NCBI GenBank assembly: GCA_018303785.1
Contig: JAGVXM010000041.1
Span: forward strand, 1 to 37,439
Direction: 5' to 3'
Length of the DNA: 37,439 nucleotides
From: Candidatus Pacearchaeota archaeon
GTDB lineage: Archaea; Nanobdellota; Nanobdellia; Pacearchaeales; GW2011-AR1
Both the position numbers and the translations under genes were made by a program. This document shows positions 19,715 to 28,906 of this stretch, piece by piece. Every line of letters starts with the position of its first letter. Position 1 is the first letter of the stretch. The notes under the pieces were generated by a model. It did not search any database. It was not told the origin of the DNA and saw nothing but the letters and a program-made list of their open reading frames with translations.

Positions 19715-19766
19715 AACGAGCGTGTCTAATAATTTAGCTCGAGGATAATTATTAGACACGCTCGTT
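19715..19766. repeat. 20-bp perfect inverted repeat with 12-nt loop
   Basis: aacgagcgtgtctaataatt-tagctcgaggat-aattattagacacgctcgtt. Confidence 0.9.
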
Positions 19767-19806
19767 GATTGGGTGAGTTTATAAATTTCTTTTTCTTATC
19801 TTATTA

Positions 19807-20250
19807 ATGGATAAATCTACTGAAAAAAGAATTGAAGAAAGGATTGGTAAGGAACTGAGTAAAGAAATTAAGGAGGAAGTTGATCAGGAAGTGCGACGAG
19901 AAGTAAAAAAAGAAGTTACTCGAAAATTGTCTTTAGAACTTCAAAAATTGCACCCGAAAAAAATTTATGAGGGGACTGTATCTAAAACAAAAAGAGTCAG
20001 AGATGAATTTAAGAATCAGATGGCTATTGCAATTACTGCTGCATTTGCTTTTTTGATTGCTCTTTCCTGGAGAACCCCTATAGAGCAGCTTGTTAATAAA
20101 TTAATAGAACAGCTAGGATTAGTTGGAAAGGAAATTTTTATTTAATTCATTTCTGCGATTGTTATTACGTTAATTGCGGTTCTTGTTCTATTGCTTATTA
20201 GTCATGGAAAAGCAAAAATCCCTAGATATAAAAAAATATGGTGGGAATAA
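19807..20250 (+). pseudogene. DUF5654-like membrane protein interrupted by in-frame TAA (ORF 19807-20145 plus in-frame extension to 20250)
   Basis: FKNQMAIAITAAFAFLIALSWRTPIEQLVNKLIEQLGLVGKEIFI* followed in frame by FISAIVITLIAVLVLLLISHGKAKIP..., a second hydrophobic helix. Confidence 0.5.
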
Positions 20251-21442
20251 GAAGACAGCCCATTAAGTGAATTCTTTTTACTTCTGAAGATATAGTGAAA
20301 ATACCTAAAGCTGTAGCTGTTACCAAAATAATTAATCCTATTATCGAACCTCTTATAGAAAAATCTGAAAAAAATAAAACTAAAACAAATAAAAATAGTA
20401 GGGTAACTTTCGAAAGTATTTCATATGGGACTTTGTAAATATATTTTGCTGCTAACTTTGAAAATAAAATAGCTATTACAAAACTGATCATTCCTGCTAA
20501 GACAATTGTTAATAATATTAGGTATAAATGTGTTCGAGAAAATTCGGGTAGTAATTGGGATACTGCTACTGCAGCACCTGTTCGCATTTTTCCAATTGAA
20601 TAGAGAGTGATGAAAGATAAGCCCATTACGATAACATTAATGGCACCTAATAAAAACAAAAATTGTCGTTGATCGTCTATTTTCATTAATTGTTTTCCTA
20701 TTAGTGCTGCTTGTGATGTGCCTAGACCTGGAAGAAAAGCAGTGAATGGAGATGCAATGACCGCCGCACTCATTGTTCTTCTTATCATTCTTAGGGATAA
20801 TCTAATTTTGTGTAAGGGAATTATTTTTTGTTCGGGAATTTTTGTTTTCTGATGTAGGCTTATAATTAAGCTGCTTGCTCCAAAAAGGCCGGTAAATAAA
20901 GGCAATAAAGGTTCTTTCACATTTAAGTTTAGTGTAGCAATTCCTAAAAATCCTGCTAAAATAAATATAAAAAAAGCGAGCAGTCTTTTTTCTTTTTCTT
21001 CTGAAAAAATTAATATTAATGAAATCAAAATGAGAATTGGAGCCATTATATTTTGTAGTAACGGATATATTTTTGGAAGCACGTAAATGAAAATGGGAGT
21101 GTAAAAAATTACGACGAATAAACCCATTATGCTTCCGTATAACGTGTATACAATAGCCGCGTAACCTTTTCCCTGCAGCAATAATTGATGGCCTGGAAGA
21201 ATGGATAAAAAGGAATTTTCGTCGGGAGCTCCAAGAAACACACTCGGGATAAAATCCATAAATGTATGGGCTATCGCCATTGATACAATAAAAATTACTA
21301 GAAAGAACGGATTGATTTCTGAGAATGATGAATAAAAACTTAATAGAATAACCGAGATTAGATTAATATGGATGCCCGGGGATAGTCCGGTGAAAATTCC
21401 CACTCCTATTCCAAGAATAATTGCAATGATAAATTCTAACAT
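20222..21442 (-). CDS. TctA/DUF112-like integral membrane protein (tripartite tricarboxylate permease family)
   Basis: GIGVGIFTGLSPGIHINLISVIL, HTFMDFIPSVFLGAPDENSFLSILPGHQLLLQGKGYAAI, TAFLPGLGTSQAALIGKQL. Confidence 0.85.
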   Translation of the reverse strand: MLEFIIAIILGIGVGIFTGLSPGIHINLISVILLSFYSSFSEINPFFLVIFIVSMAIAHTFMDFIPSVFLGAPDENSFLSILPGHQLLLQGKGYAAIVYTLYGSIMGLFVVIFYTPIFIYVLPKIYPLLQNIMAPILILISLILIFSEEKEKRLLAFFIFILAGFLGIATLNLNVKEPLLPLFTGLFGASSLIISLHQKTKIPEQKIIPLHKIRLSLRMIRRTMSAAVIASPFTAFLPGLGTSQAALIGKQLMKIDDQRQFLFLLGAINVIVMGLSFITLYSIGKMRTGAAVAVSQLLPEFSRTHLYLILLTIVLAGMISFVIAILFSKLAAKYIYKVPYEILSKVTLLFLFVLVLFFSDFSIRGSIIGLIILVTATALGIFTISSEVKRIHLMGCLLIPTIFFYI

Positions 21443-21527
21443 ATATTCTCAATTATAAAAAAAATAAAAATGTTTGTTATCTTTATTAAAAGTAAAAATT
21501 TATAAATGCTTAAGGCTTGGGTTTTTT

Positions 21528-23402
21528 ATGAGAGGTGCGAAAGTATTATTTGTTTTCTTAAGCTTGTTACTCCTGGGAGTAGTATTTGCTCAAAGCGATA
21601 TCACTACTGAAAATAAAGAAGCAGCTGCTGAAAGTGAGACTGATTCTAGTATTGATGCTGAAGAAGATGGCGAGGTTTCAGAAAGTTCTGTTGAGAGAAA
21701 TGTAGAAACGGAAATTGAATCTGAAAATGATTTGAGTGAAGAAGAAATTGATGAAGAATTAGGAGATGGAGGATTTAGTTCTGGAATTTTTCATAGTATT
21801 GATTTAGCTTTAGATAAATGGCTGCAAAGTGATTTAGAAAATAGGAAAGAGAGAGCCGCTGAAATTAGATCTTTAATTAAGGACGGGAAAATTGAAGAGG
21901 CTAAAAAATTATTAGAATTATATAATGAGCATGCGGAAAAAGTAGAGGAAGAGGTTTCGCCCGAAGAGAAAGAGGAAGCTGAAAAAAGTTCTGATGTTAT
22001 CGATGAGGCATTTGAAAATTTAGAAGAAGACTTATCTGATGAAGATAAAGGAGTGTTTGAAGTGATTAGAGAGCGAGAGAAAAGAATCAAAAAAGCTGCA
22101 CAGATTGCAGAGAAAATTTCGAGCTTGTGTGGTGAATTAGCTTTACTGGATCCTGAACGGTATGACGCTCTTTGTAATATTGACAATGAAAAAGCTCCTT
22201 CATGGAGAAAAAAACAGCATTTGGAATTATCAGAAGAGCAAAAGAAAGAGGCTCACGAATTTGCAAAAATTATGAAATCATGTTTTAGGACTAATGGAAG
22301 GGATTGTGATTGCGATGCTATTGCTTTTGTTCCGATGAAAGGAATGTGCATCAGTGTCAAACCGTTGGCTATTGCATGCAGCAGAGGAGATAAAGATGCT
22401 TGCGAGAATATGCAAAGTATTGAAATGCCTGAAATGCCTCCAAATTTAGAAGCAGTGATGAGCGAAATTGAAGAAGGTTTTCATGAAGATAGCTATTCTC
22501 AATTTCTTCCTCCTGAATGTGAAGCACAGGGATTAGATCCAAAGGAATGTATGGCATACATGTTTGAATTACATGCGCCTGAAGAATGTGAGGAAGCATT
22601 ACGTAATGGGAAAATATCGACGACAAATATGCGTGAAGCTCGACATGCATGTGAAGCTTTGATGTTTGAAAGCAATGCCCCTCCTGAATGTATTAAACAA
22701 GGTATTACTAATCCTAGAGAATGCGCGAAGTTGTTCAAAAGTAATATTGGTAACGGCGGACCTGGAAAACGTTTAAACGCTGATAGATGTAAAGAATTAC
22801 AAGATCCAAGTGAAAAAGCTGCATGTTTTGAAAAATTGTATGACGAGTTTAATACACATAAAGGAGAGTATGAGAGAGATTATAGCGAATACTATAAGCA
22901 AGATAATGAAAAGCGATGGCAGGAAACGATGAAAAAGCAAGAAGAATGTGCAAAATCGTGTGCGGAACAACAAATGGCATGGTCGTTTAGCAATGGTAAT
23001 TGTCAATGCCGTGATGGATCTGGAGATTATCAAAAATATTATCAGGAAAGATCTCCTGAAGGTAAGGATCCTCGACAATATCAAGAGCAGTTCGCGAGAG
23101 AATGCGGATCTCGTGGAGGAAGATGGAATTGTGAAGGAGGTTCATGTACTTGCGATGCTCCTCCACAGCAAAGCCCTCCGTTTGATGGACAATCACATCC
23201 ACCTTTTGATCCTTCACAACAATCACCTCTGCCTTATGATTCTTCACAAAAATCTCCCCCTCCTTCAGAACAAGGGAGTAGCGAAACTACGCCTACACCC
23301 GAATCAACAGAAACAACTGAAGCTGAATCCCCGGAAACTCAGGTTGCGTTTACAGGTTCTGTGATTTTAGAAAACAGATTTTTACGCTATTATTTTAGTT
23401 AG
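21528..23402 (+). CDS. Large secreted Cys-rich acidic protein with Pro/Gln/Ser-rich C-terminal region
   Basis: Start moved to MRGAKVLFVFLSLLLLGVVFAQ (signal peptide). Glu-rich N-part, many Cys (RTNGRDCDCDA, CAKSCAEQQ, NGNCQCRDGSG, CGSRGGRWNCEGGSCTCDA), PPQQSPP linker. Confidence 0.75.
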   Translation: MRGAKVLFVFLSLLLLGVVFAQSDITTENKEAAAESETDSSIDAEEDGEVSESSVERNVETEIESENDLSEEEIDEELGDGGFSSGIFHSIDLALDKWLQSDLENRKERAAEIRSLIKDGKIEEAKKLLELYNEHAEKVEEEVSPEEKEEAEKSSDVIDEAFENLEEDLSDEDKGVFEVIREREKRIKKAAQIAEKISSLCGELALLDPERYDALCNIDNEKAPSWRKKQHLELSEEQKKEAHEFAKIMKSCFRTNGRDCDCDAIAFVPMKGMCISVKPLAIACSRGDKDACENMQSIEMPEMPPNLEAVMSEIEEGFHEDSYSQFLPPECEAQGLDPKECMAYMFELHAPEECEEALRNGKISTTNMREARHACEALMFESNAPPECIKQGITNPRECAKLFKSNIGNGGPGKRLNADRCKELQDPSEKAACFEKLYDEFNTHKGEYERDYSEYYKQDNEKRWQETMKKQEECAKSCAEQQMAWSFSNGNCQCRDGSGDYQKYYQERSPEGKDPRQYQEQFARECGSRGGRWNCEGGSCTCDAPPQQSPPFDGQSHPPFDPSQQSPLPYDSSQKSPPPSEQGSSETTPTPESTETTEAESPETQVAFTGSVILENRFLRYYFS

Positions 23403-23741
23403 TTTGTCAACGGAAATCTGCAATCTTTTTTGATAGGAAGTTATTCTTCCTTCTATAATCACTTTATCTTCTTTTTTAACTGGAAGGTCATTTGTTGAAA
23501 GTAGATTTTCAATCTTTCCTGTTTCATCTTCTACAGTTATAACATAGAAACTATTTTTATCTGCATTATAATTTTTTATGTTTTTAACTTTTCCGGAAAT
23601 TGTTATTTTTTTATTGATTTCATACGAAGATATCTCTCCGATATTTTTTTTCGGAGGAGGAGTAATAGCGGCAATAATAAGTAATATTGCTATGCCTCCT
23701 ATTGACATCAATAACATTGACTTCACAAATAATTTTTTCAC
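23382..23741 (-). CDS. Membrane-anchored OB-fold (tRNA_anti-like) protein
   Basis: N-terminal TM, then ITISGKVKNIKNY...YVITVEDETGKIENLL...KKEDKVIIEGRITSYQKRLQISVDKL. Confidence 0.7.
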   Translation of the reverse strand: MKKLFVKSMLLMSIGGIAILLIIAAITPPPKKNIGEISSYEINKKITISGKVKNIKNYNADKNSFYVITVEDETGKIENLLSTNDLPVKKEDKVIIEGRITSYQKRLQISVDKLTKIIA

Positions 23742-23815
23742 TCTTTTTTTATCACTTTTCTCTATAAAAACTTTTAGAGGGAAACATTTATTAAATAATT
23801 TTTTCTGGTTTCCCT

Positions 23816-24844
23816 ATGAAAGGGTTGTCTATTCTCGAAAAATTAGATATAATCAAAAGGAACACTGCTGAAATTATTGGTGTGGATGCTTTGGAAAAAC
23901 TTTTGCACGAAAAAAAAGTTCCTTCGGTGTATTTAGGAACGGCTATTACTGGCAAACCTCATATCGCCTATTTTCTTTGGGTTTTGAAATTGCATGATTT
24001 TTTGAGAGCGGGATTCAAGGTTAAGATTTTACTTGCAGATGTTCATGGAGCGTTAGATAACACTCCGTGGAATATTCTTGAGGAGAGATACAAATACTAT
24101 GAGGCTGCAATAACTCAAATGCTTCAGGCAATTGAAAAAGGAAATAAAAATATAGAGATTGTAAGAGGCAGCAGTTTTCAATCACAAAAAGATTATATTT
24201 CTGATTTATTGAAAATGTCAACGTATGTATCGGTGCGTGACGCAAAAAAAGCCGCATCTGATGTCGTGAAGAATGTTGAAGGAGAACAGGCAAAACTTTC
24301 GGGTTTAATTTATCCTTTGATGCAAGCCTTAGATGAGGAATATTTGAAAGTAGATATACAATATGGGGGCGTTGATCAACGGAAAATTTTTGTTTTTGCC
24401 CGCGAGAATCTTCCAAAGTTAGGATATAAATCTCGTATAGAGGTAATGACTCCATTAATCCCTAGCTTAACAGAGGGAGGGAAAATGTCTGCAAGTAATC
24501 TTAGTTCGAAAATAGATTTAATTGATAGTGAAGAAGAAATTCGAAAAAAAGTTAATGCAAGCTATTGTATGGAAGGGAATCCTAACAATGGGATTATGGC
24601 ATTTTTGAAATACGTTTTGATGGTTATTAAAGCAGATAATAATGAAACATTCATTGTTAAACGGTCCACGAAATTTGGGGGCGATGTTTCATATGATTCT
24701 TATACGAAAATAGAAGAAGACTTCGTTGCAAAAAAATTACATCCAATGGATTTAAAAAATGCATTTGCTGAGGAGATTATAAGTTTATTGGGAAGAATTG
24801 ATAAGAACAAATTACAAAAGTTAGCGGAGAAGGCGTATCCTTAG
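23816..24844 (+). CDS. tyrS: Tyrosyl-tRNA synthetase
   Basis: YLGTAITGKPHIAYFLWVLK, LLADVHGALDN, QYGGVDQRKIFVFAREN, KMSASN. Confidence 0.92.
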   Translation: MKGLSILEKLDIIKRNTAEIIGVDALEKLLHEKKVPSVYLGTAITGKPHIAYFLWVLKLHDFLRAGFKVKILLADVHGALDNTPWNILEERYKYYEAAITQMLQAIEKGNKNIEIVRGSSFQSQKDYISDLLKMSTYVSVRDAKKAASDVVKNVEGEQAKLSGLIYPLMQALDEEYLKVDIQYGGVDQRKIFVFARENLPKLGYKSRIEVMTPLIPSLTEGGKMSASNLSSKIDLIDSEEEIRKKVNASYCMEGNPNNGIMAFLKYVLMVIKADNNETFIVKRSTKFGGDVSYDSYTKIEEDFVAKKLHPMDLKNAFAEEIISLLGRIDKNKLQKLAEKAYP

Positions 24845-25789
24845 TCATTCAGTAAAAAATTCGACGATATCTTTATCTTTTACTTCATGTTTTAATCCTA
24901 CTTGTTGCCCGGGAAATTTTGATGAGGGTCCCCAAATTTTAGCGAACTTAACTTTTTTGGAATATCCATGTAAAATTTTTTCAGCAACATCTTTTAGCGT
25001 AGAATTACTTTGTAGAACAACTGGAATATCAAGATTTTCCCGCTTTCCTTGATGTTTAGTGTATACTCGAATAACATCAAATGAATTTAAAATCTTTTCT
25101 TTGAGTTCATCCAACCCTTCTTCGGTATAGGTGGAAATAATCGCAAAATTATATTTTTTTGTTCTTAGCGTTTCTCTAATTTTTCTTCTTGTTTCTTCAT
25201 CATGCATATCTATTTTATTGAAAATTACAATTCTTTTTGCATGCGGATTTTTTATTGAATCAAAAATATATTTTATTTCATTAATTTTTTCAACTACAAT
25301 AAGCAAGGTGTCGGCGTTATTCACCACTCCTCGATCGAAATAGTCGCTTCCAATAGGAGGCATATCTATAAGCTGAATATTACATCCTTGATAATGCAAT
25401 GTTCCAATCAGAGGTTCTATAGTTGTATAGCCATAACTGGCAATTTTAGGTTGGGCATTTGTTAGCGATTTCAGTATGGATGATTTTCCTGCATTAGTTA
25501 ACCCTACCAATACTGCTTGCATAACCTCTTTTTTTATTCCTTTTTTTCCACTGGATTTTTTCGCTTTTTTAGTCATCTCTTGACGTAATTTTTTGTATCT
25601 CGTTCTTAGATTTGCTCTCAAAGCTTCCGCGGATTTATGTTTTGGAACATATTTCAACATCTCTTTCAGTGCTTCTATCTTATCCTCATCATCTTTTGCT
25701 GCATAAAACTTTTTTTCTGCGTTCGCAAATTCAAATCCTGGATTGGTTGCCATAGCATATCTAATGGAATGGGTTTTAAAAATTTTCAC
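24845..25789 (-). CDS. Drg-family GTPase with TGS domain
   Basis: G1 LVGLTNAGKSSIL, NKID, C-terminal VYTKHQGKRENLDIPVVL...DIVEFF. Likely start at the downstream MATNPGFEFANAEKKFYAAKD. Confidence 0.9.
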   Translation of the reverse strand: MKIFKTHSIRYAMATNPGFEFANAEKKFYAAKDDEDKIEALKEMLKYVPKHKSAEALRANLRTRYKKLRQEMTKKAKKSSGKKGIKKEVMQAVLVGLTNAGKSSILKSLTNAQPKIASYGYTTIEPLIGTLHYQGCNIQLIDMPPIGSDYFDRGVVNNADTLLIVVEKINEIKYIFDSIKNPHAKRIVIFNKIDMHDEETRRKIRETLRTKKYNFAIISTYTEEGLDELKEKILNSFDVIRVYTKHQGKRENLDIPVVLQSNSTLKDVAEKILHGYSKKVKFAKIWGPSSKFPGQQVGLKHEVKDKDIVEFFTE

Positions 25790-25931
25790 ATTCTTTTTAT
25801 GGGAAATTATAAAAATCCTCTTTTATTATTGTAGCCATGGAATATAACTTTGGTAATTATAATTTTCCCAGAAACATCTCGATTAAAAAATTGATCTACT
25901 TCATTTTTATTATCGGGGCGAGGAGCAGTCT

Positions 25932-26603
25932 TTGATGAAACTCGGCATTCTTTTTAGCGGTGGCAAAGACAGCATGTATGCTTTATATTTGGCGAAAAAA
26001 GAAAAATATTCTGTGGAATGTTTGATCAGCATTTATTCGGATAATAAAGAAAGTTTTATGTTCCATACTCCTTCTATAAAAAATGTAGAACAACTCTCTC
26101 TTGCATTGGATTTGCCGCTGGTGTCGGTAACTACTTTGGGAGAAAAAGAAAAAGAGCTGGAAGATTTAGAGAAAGCTATTCGCATCGCCATTCAAAAATA
26201 TAAGATTGAAGGCATTGTAACGGGCGCTGTTGAATCAGTGTATCAGGCTTCACGAATTCAAAAAATATGCTGCACACTCCAGATTGAATGTTTCAATCCG
26301 TTATGGCAAAAATCCGGCGAACAGATTTTGTGGGATTTAGTGAAAAATAAATTCAAGGTGATGATAACTGGAGTTTTTGCTTTTCCTTTAGACAAATCAT
26401 GGTTGGGAAGAGTCATTGACGCATCGTTTATTTCTGATATGAAAAAACTACATGAACGCTATGGCATCAGCATGAATGGCGAAGGAGGAGAATATGAAAG
26501 TTTGGTAATTAGTTGTCCGTTGTTTAAACGGAAAGTGCGAGTAAAAAATTATGAAGATTTTGGTGAAAAAAATAGTTGGCGACGGGAAGTTAGCTTGGAG
26601 TGA
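25932..26603 (+). CDS. dph6: Diphthine--ammonia ligase (Dph6-like ATP pyrophosphatase)
   Basis: LGILFSGGKDSMYALYLA, GIVTGAVESVYQASRIQKIC, GMNGEGGEYESLVI. Confidence 0.88.
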   Translation: MMKLGILFSGGKDSMYALYLAKKEKYSVECLISIYSDNKESFMFHTPSIKNVEQLSLALDLPLVSVTTLGEKEKELEDLEKAIRIAIQKYKIEGIVTGAVESVYQASRIQKICCTLQIECFNPLWQKSGEQILWDLVKNKFKVMITGVFAFPLDKSWLGRVIDASFISDMKKLHERYGISMNGEGGEYESLVISCPLFKRKVRVKNYEDFGEKNSWRREVSLE

Positions 26604-27052
26604 AAATAATAAATGCTCAAGTAAAAGATGCAAGGGAAATTTCTCGCCTTAAGAAAGAGACTATCAAAAATATAAATCAGGAGTATAATGATAAACAAAT
26701 TAAAACCTTTACGAAATTATTTTCTCTTAAAAATACACGGAGGCATATTAATGAAAGAAAAATGTTTTGCTTAGTTGATAAGGGAAATATAATAGGCACT
26801 GTTGACTTAAAAGAAGATAGAATTGGAGGACTGTTTGTTAAATTTAATCTCGTCGGAAAAGGTTATGGCAAGAAACTGATGAGTTATATTGAGAAGTTTG
26901 CAAAGAAAAAAAAATTAAAAAAAGTATGGCTTTATTCAACTCCTTATGCAGAAAAATTTTATAAGAAGCTAGGATATAAAGTTGTTGAGAGAGGAACATG
27001 GGTTTGTGACAATGTTAGATTTTCTGAAATAAAAATGGAAAAAAGATTATGA
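26600..27052 (+). CDS. GNAT-family N-acetyltransferase
   Basis: GGLFVKFNLVGKGYGKKLMSYIEKFAKKKKLKKVWLYSTPYAEKFYKKLGYKVVERG. Confidence 0.85.
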   Translation: MKIINAQVKDAREISRLKKETIKNINQEYNDKQIKTFTKLFSLKNTRRHINERKMFCLVDKGNIIGTVDLKEDRIGGLFVKFNLVGKGYGKKLMSYIEKFAKKKKLKKVWLYSTPYAEKFYKKLGYKVVERGTWVCDNVRFSEIKMEKRL

Positions 27053-27288
27053 AAAAAATTTATGCTGAAGCGGGATATGGCAATAAAACTTTTTTATCAA
27101 CTGAAATTGAAGAGGGAAAAAGAGAATATAGGATTCCTCGATTTATTATTCCCAAAAAAATTGAAAGCTTTTACATTAGGATTTGGATTTTTAAAAAGGT
27201 TTATGTTTTTTCAACTAAGAATGGGTTTGAAATTAATAAGAAAAGCAAAAATAAATTTAAAGTTATTTTCGGTATTGCAGGATATTAG
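27049..27288 (+). CDS. DUF3977-like small protein
   Basis: MKKIYAEAGYGNKTFLSTEIEEG...FYIRIWIFKKVYVFSTKNGFEINKKSKNKFKVIFGI matches the remembered pattern of this family; starts at ATGA overlap with the GNAT gene. Confidence 0.65.
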   Translation: MKKIYAEAGYGNKTFLSTEIEEGKREYRIPRFIIPKKIESFYIRIWIFKKVYVFSTKNGFEINKKSKNKFKVIFGIAGY

Positions 27289-27289
27289 C

Positions 27290-27838
27290 ATGAAAAAAAT
27301 TCTTATTATAAGTATTTGCAAAGAAAGACTTCATTATTATGAATTTGTGAAACCAATTGAAGATATTGTAAAGAAATCCGGGAAAAAATTTTTTACAAAA
27401 CATTATACTAAGCTTAACTCTCTGGATGTAGAAAAAGCGGAGAGGATAATTATTTGTGGGACGAGCTTGAAGGACAATGATTTTATGAAACACCTGAAAA
27501 ACTTTATGTGGATTAAAACAATCGATAAACCTGTTCTAGGTATTTGCGGAGGTATGGAAATAATTGGAATGGTTTATCAAGAGAAACTTAAGAATAATCT
27601 GGAAATTGGTTTTTATGAAGAGAAATTTACTAAAGAATTTCTGGGGATATATGGAATCCAGGAAGTTTATCATCTACATAACTATTACGTTAATTTTTTA
27701 TCAAAGTATTTCTTTTTTTTTACCGAGGGAAAAATTGCACAAGCAGTCCGCCATAGAGAAAGAGAAATTTATGGCGTACTATTTCATCCTGAAGTACGAC
27801 AGAAGAATCTGATTACGCAATTTTTGGAGAAAAAATAG
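27290..27838 (+). CDS. Class I glutamine amidotransferase-like protein
   Basis: PVLGICGGMEIIG nucleophile elbow, YGVLFHPEVRQ. Start trimmed from 27062 to the ATG at 27290 because upstream overlaps the DUF3977 frame. Confidence 0.8.
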   Translation: MKKILIISICKERLHYYEFVKPIEDIVKKSGKKFFTKHYTKLNSLDVEKAERIIICGTSLKDNDFMKHLKNFMWIKTIDKPVLGICGGMEIIGMVYQEKLKNNLEIGFYEEKFTKEFLGIYGIQEVYHLHNYYVNFLSKYFFFFTEGKIAQAVRHREREIYGVLFHPEVRQKNLITQFLEKK

Positions 27839-27938
27839 GCTTTTGAACGTTGATTAACTAAAATTTTTAATTTTTAGACGTTTTAATTAGCATTGTTCAT
27901 GGGACAAAGCTTTTATAGAAGGCAGCCTAACAAATATC

Positions 27939-28637
27939 ATGAATCAAAATAATGAGATGAACGAAGGAGCTAAAGTTTCCTTACACTCGGAATCTTTTGC
28001 AACTAAGCCCGTATATGTTTTAATCGGAGTTTTGTGTGTTTTACTTATTATTAACCAATTTTTTATTATAGGCATTTCAGGTTCTTTTGTAAAGAAAATA
28101 GAAAAGGTCGATATCTCTCAAATTAAATCTACTGCACAAACTTTGGCTTCTGTGTTCCCATTATCTCAAATTAGCGATGAGCAAGATGCTATTGATATGT
28201 TAATTGCTCAAGGAACTCCGGATTATGGCGAATCTATGGGAGTTAGTTATGATGATCCTGTGGGTAGTTTGGAAAAATTAGCAGGAGCTTATCCTACGGT
28301 AAAAAAAGATGTTCAAACTAATAACCCAGAAGTATGGGACAGATATTTGAATTTAGCGACGAAACCTGTTGGAATAAGCTGTGAATACTGTTGTGGTATT
28401 GGACCTGTCGGGATTACTAATGATGGTGAATTGAGATGCGGCTGTTCTCATAATCCTGCAATTCAGACATTAACATTGTTGTTGATGAAAGATACAGATA
28501 TGAGTGATGCAGAGGTTTTACAAGAAGCGATGAAGTGGAAAACTCTTTGGTTTCCTAGAGATATGGTTGGACTTGCATTAAAAACTGCTGGCGGAGATAT
28601 TGAAACTGATTTGCCAGGGATGGTTGGAGGATGTTAA
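27939..28637 (+). CDS. Membrane-anchored Cys-rich protein ending in LPGMVGGC
   Basis: N-terminal TM (PVYVLIGVLCVLLIINQFF), CEYCCGIG...CGCSHNPAIQTLTLLL...WKTLWFPRDMV, C-terminus DLPGMVGGC*. Confidence 0.75.
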   Translation: MNQNNEMNEGAKVSLHSESFATKPVYVLIGVLCVLLIINQFFIIGISGSFVKKIEKVDISQIKSTAQTLASVFPLSQISDEQDAIDMLIAQGTPDYGESMGVSYDDPVGSLEKLAGAYPTVKKDVQTNNPEVWDRYLNLATKPVGISCEYCCGIGPVGITNDGELRCGCSHNPAIQTLTLLLMKDTDMSDAEVLQEAMKWKTLWFPRDMVGLALKTAGGDIETDLPGMVGGC

Positions 28638-28671
28638 ATGATAAAAAATAATATGAAAGGAGGATATTATC

Positions 28672-28887
28672 ATGAATAAGAATTTGGTTATTGTCGGTAT
28701 TTTAGTACTTTTAGTATTAATTGCTGCTGTTCAAACATTCCAAATGATGAGCATTAAGAATAATCTTAATGAGATAGGTTCTGGAAAAGTTGTTAAGAAG
28801 ACCTCTTCTGGATCTTCATCAACTTCTGGACAAGCGAGTGTTCCGACTAATTTGCAAAATTTACCTGGAATGGTTGGTGGTTGCTAA
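28672..28887 (+). CDS. 71-aa membrane-anchored protein with Ser-rich linker ending in LPGMVGGC
   Basis: Strong SD (aaaggagg), N-terminal TM, Ser/Gly/Thr linker, C-terminus NLPGMVGGC*. Confidence 0.75.
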   Translation: MNKNLVIVGILVLLVLIAAVQTFQMMSIKNNLNEIGSGKVVKKTSSGSSSTSGQASVPTNLQNLPGMVGGC

Positions 28888-28906
28888 ATTTAATTGATAT
28901 TTTAAG

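Noticed and set aside
21791-23364. Several ORFs overlapping the Cys-rich secreted protein on both strands
   Set aside because: Shadow ORFs in a codon-biased long gene; Ser/His/Leu-rich compositions typical of antisense translations.
27062-27289. N-terminal extension of the glutamine amidotransferase ORF
   Set aside because: It is an out-of-frame reading of the DUF3977-like gene; the internal ATG at 27290 fits better.
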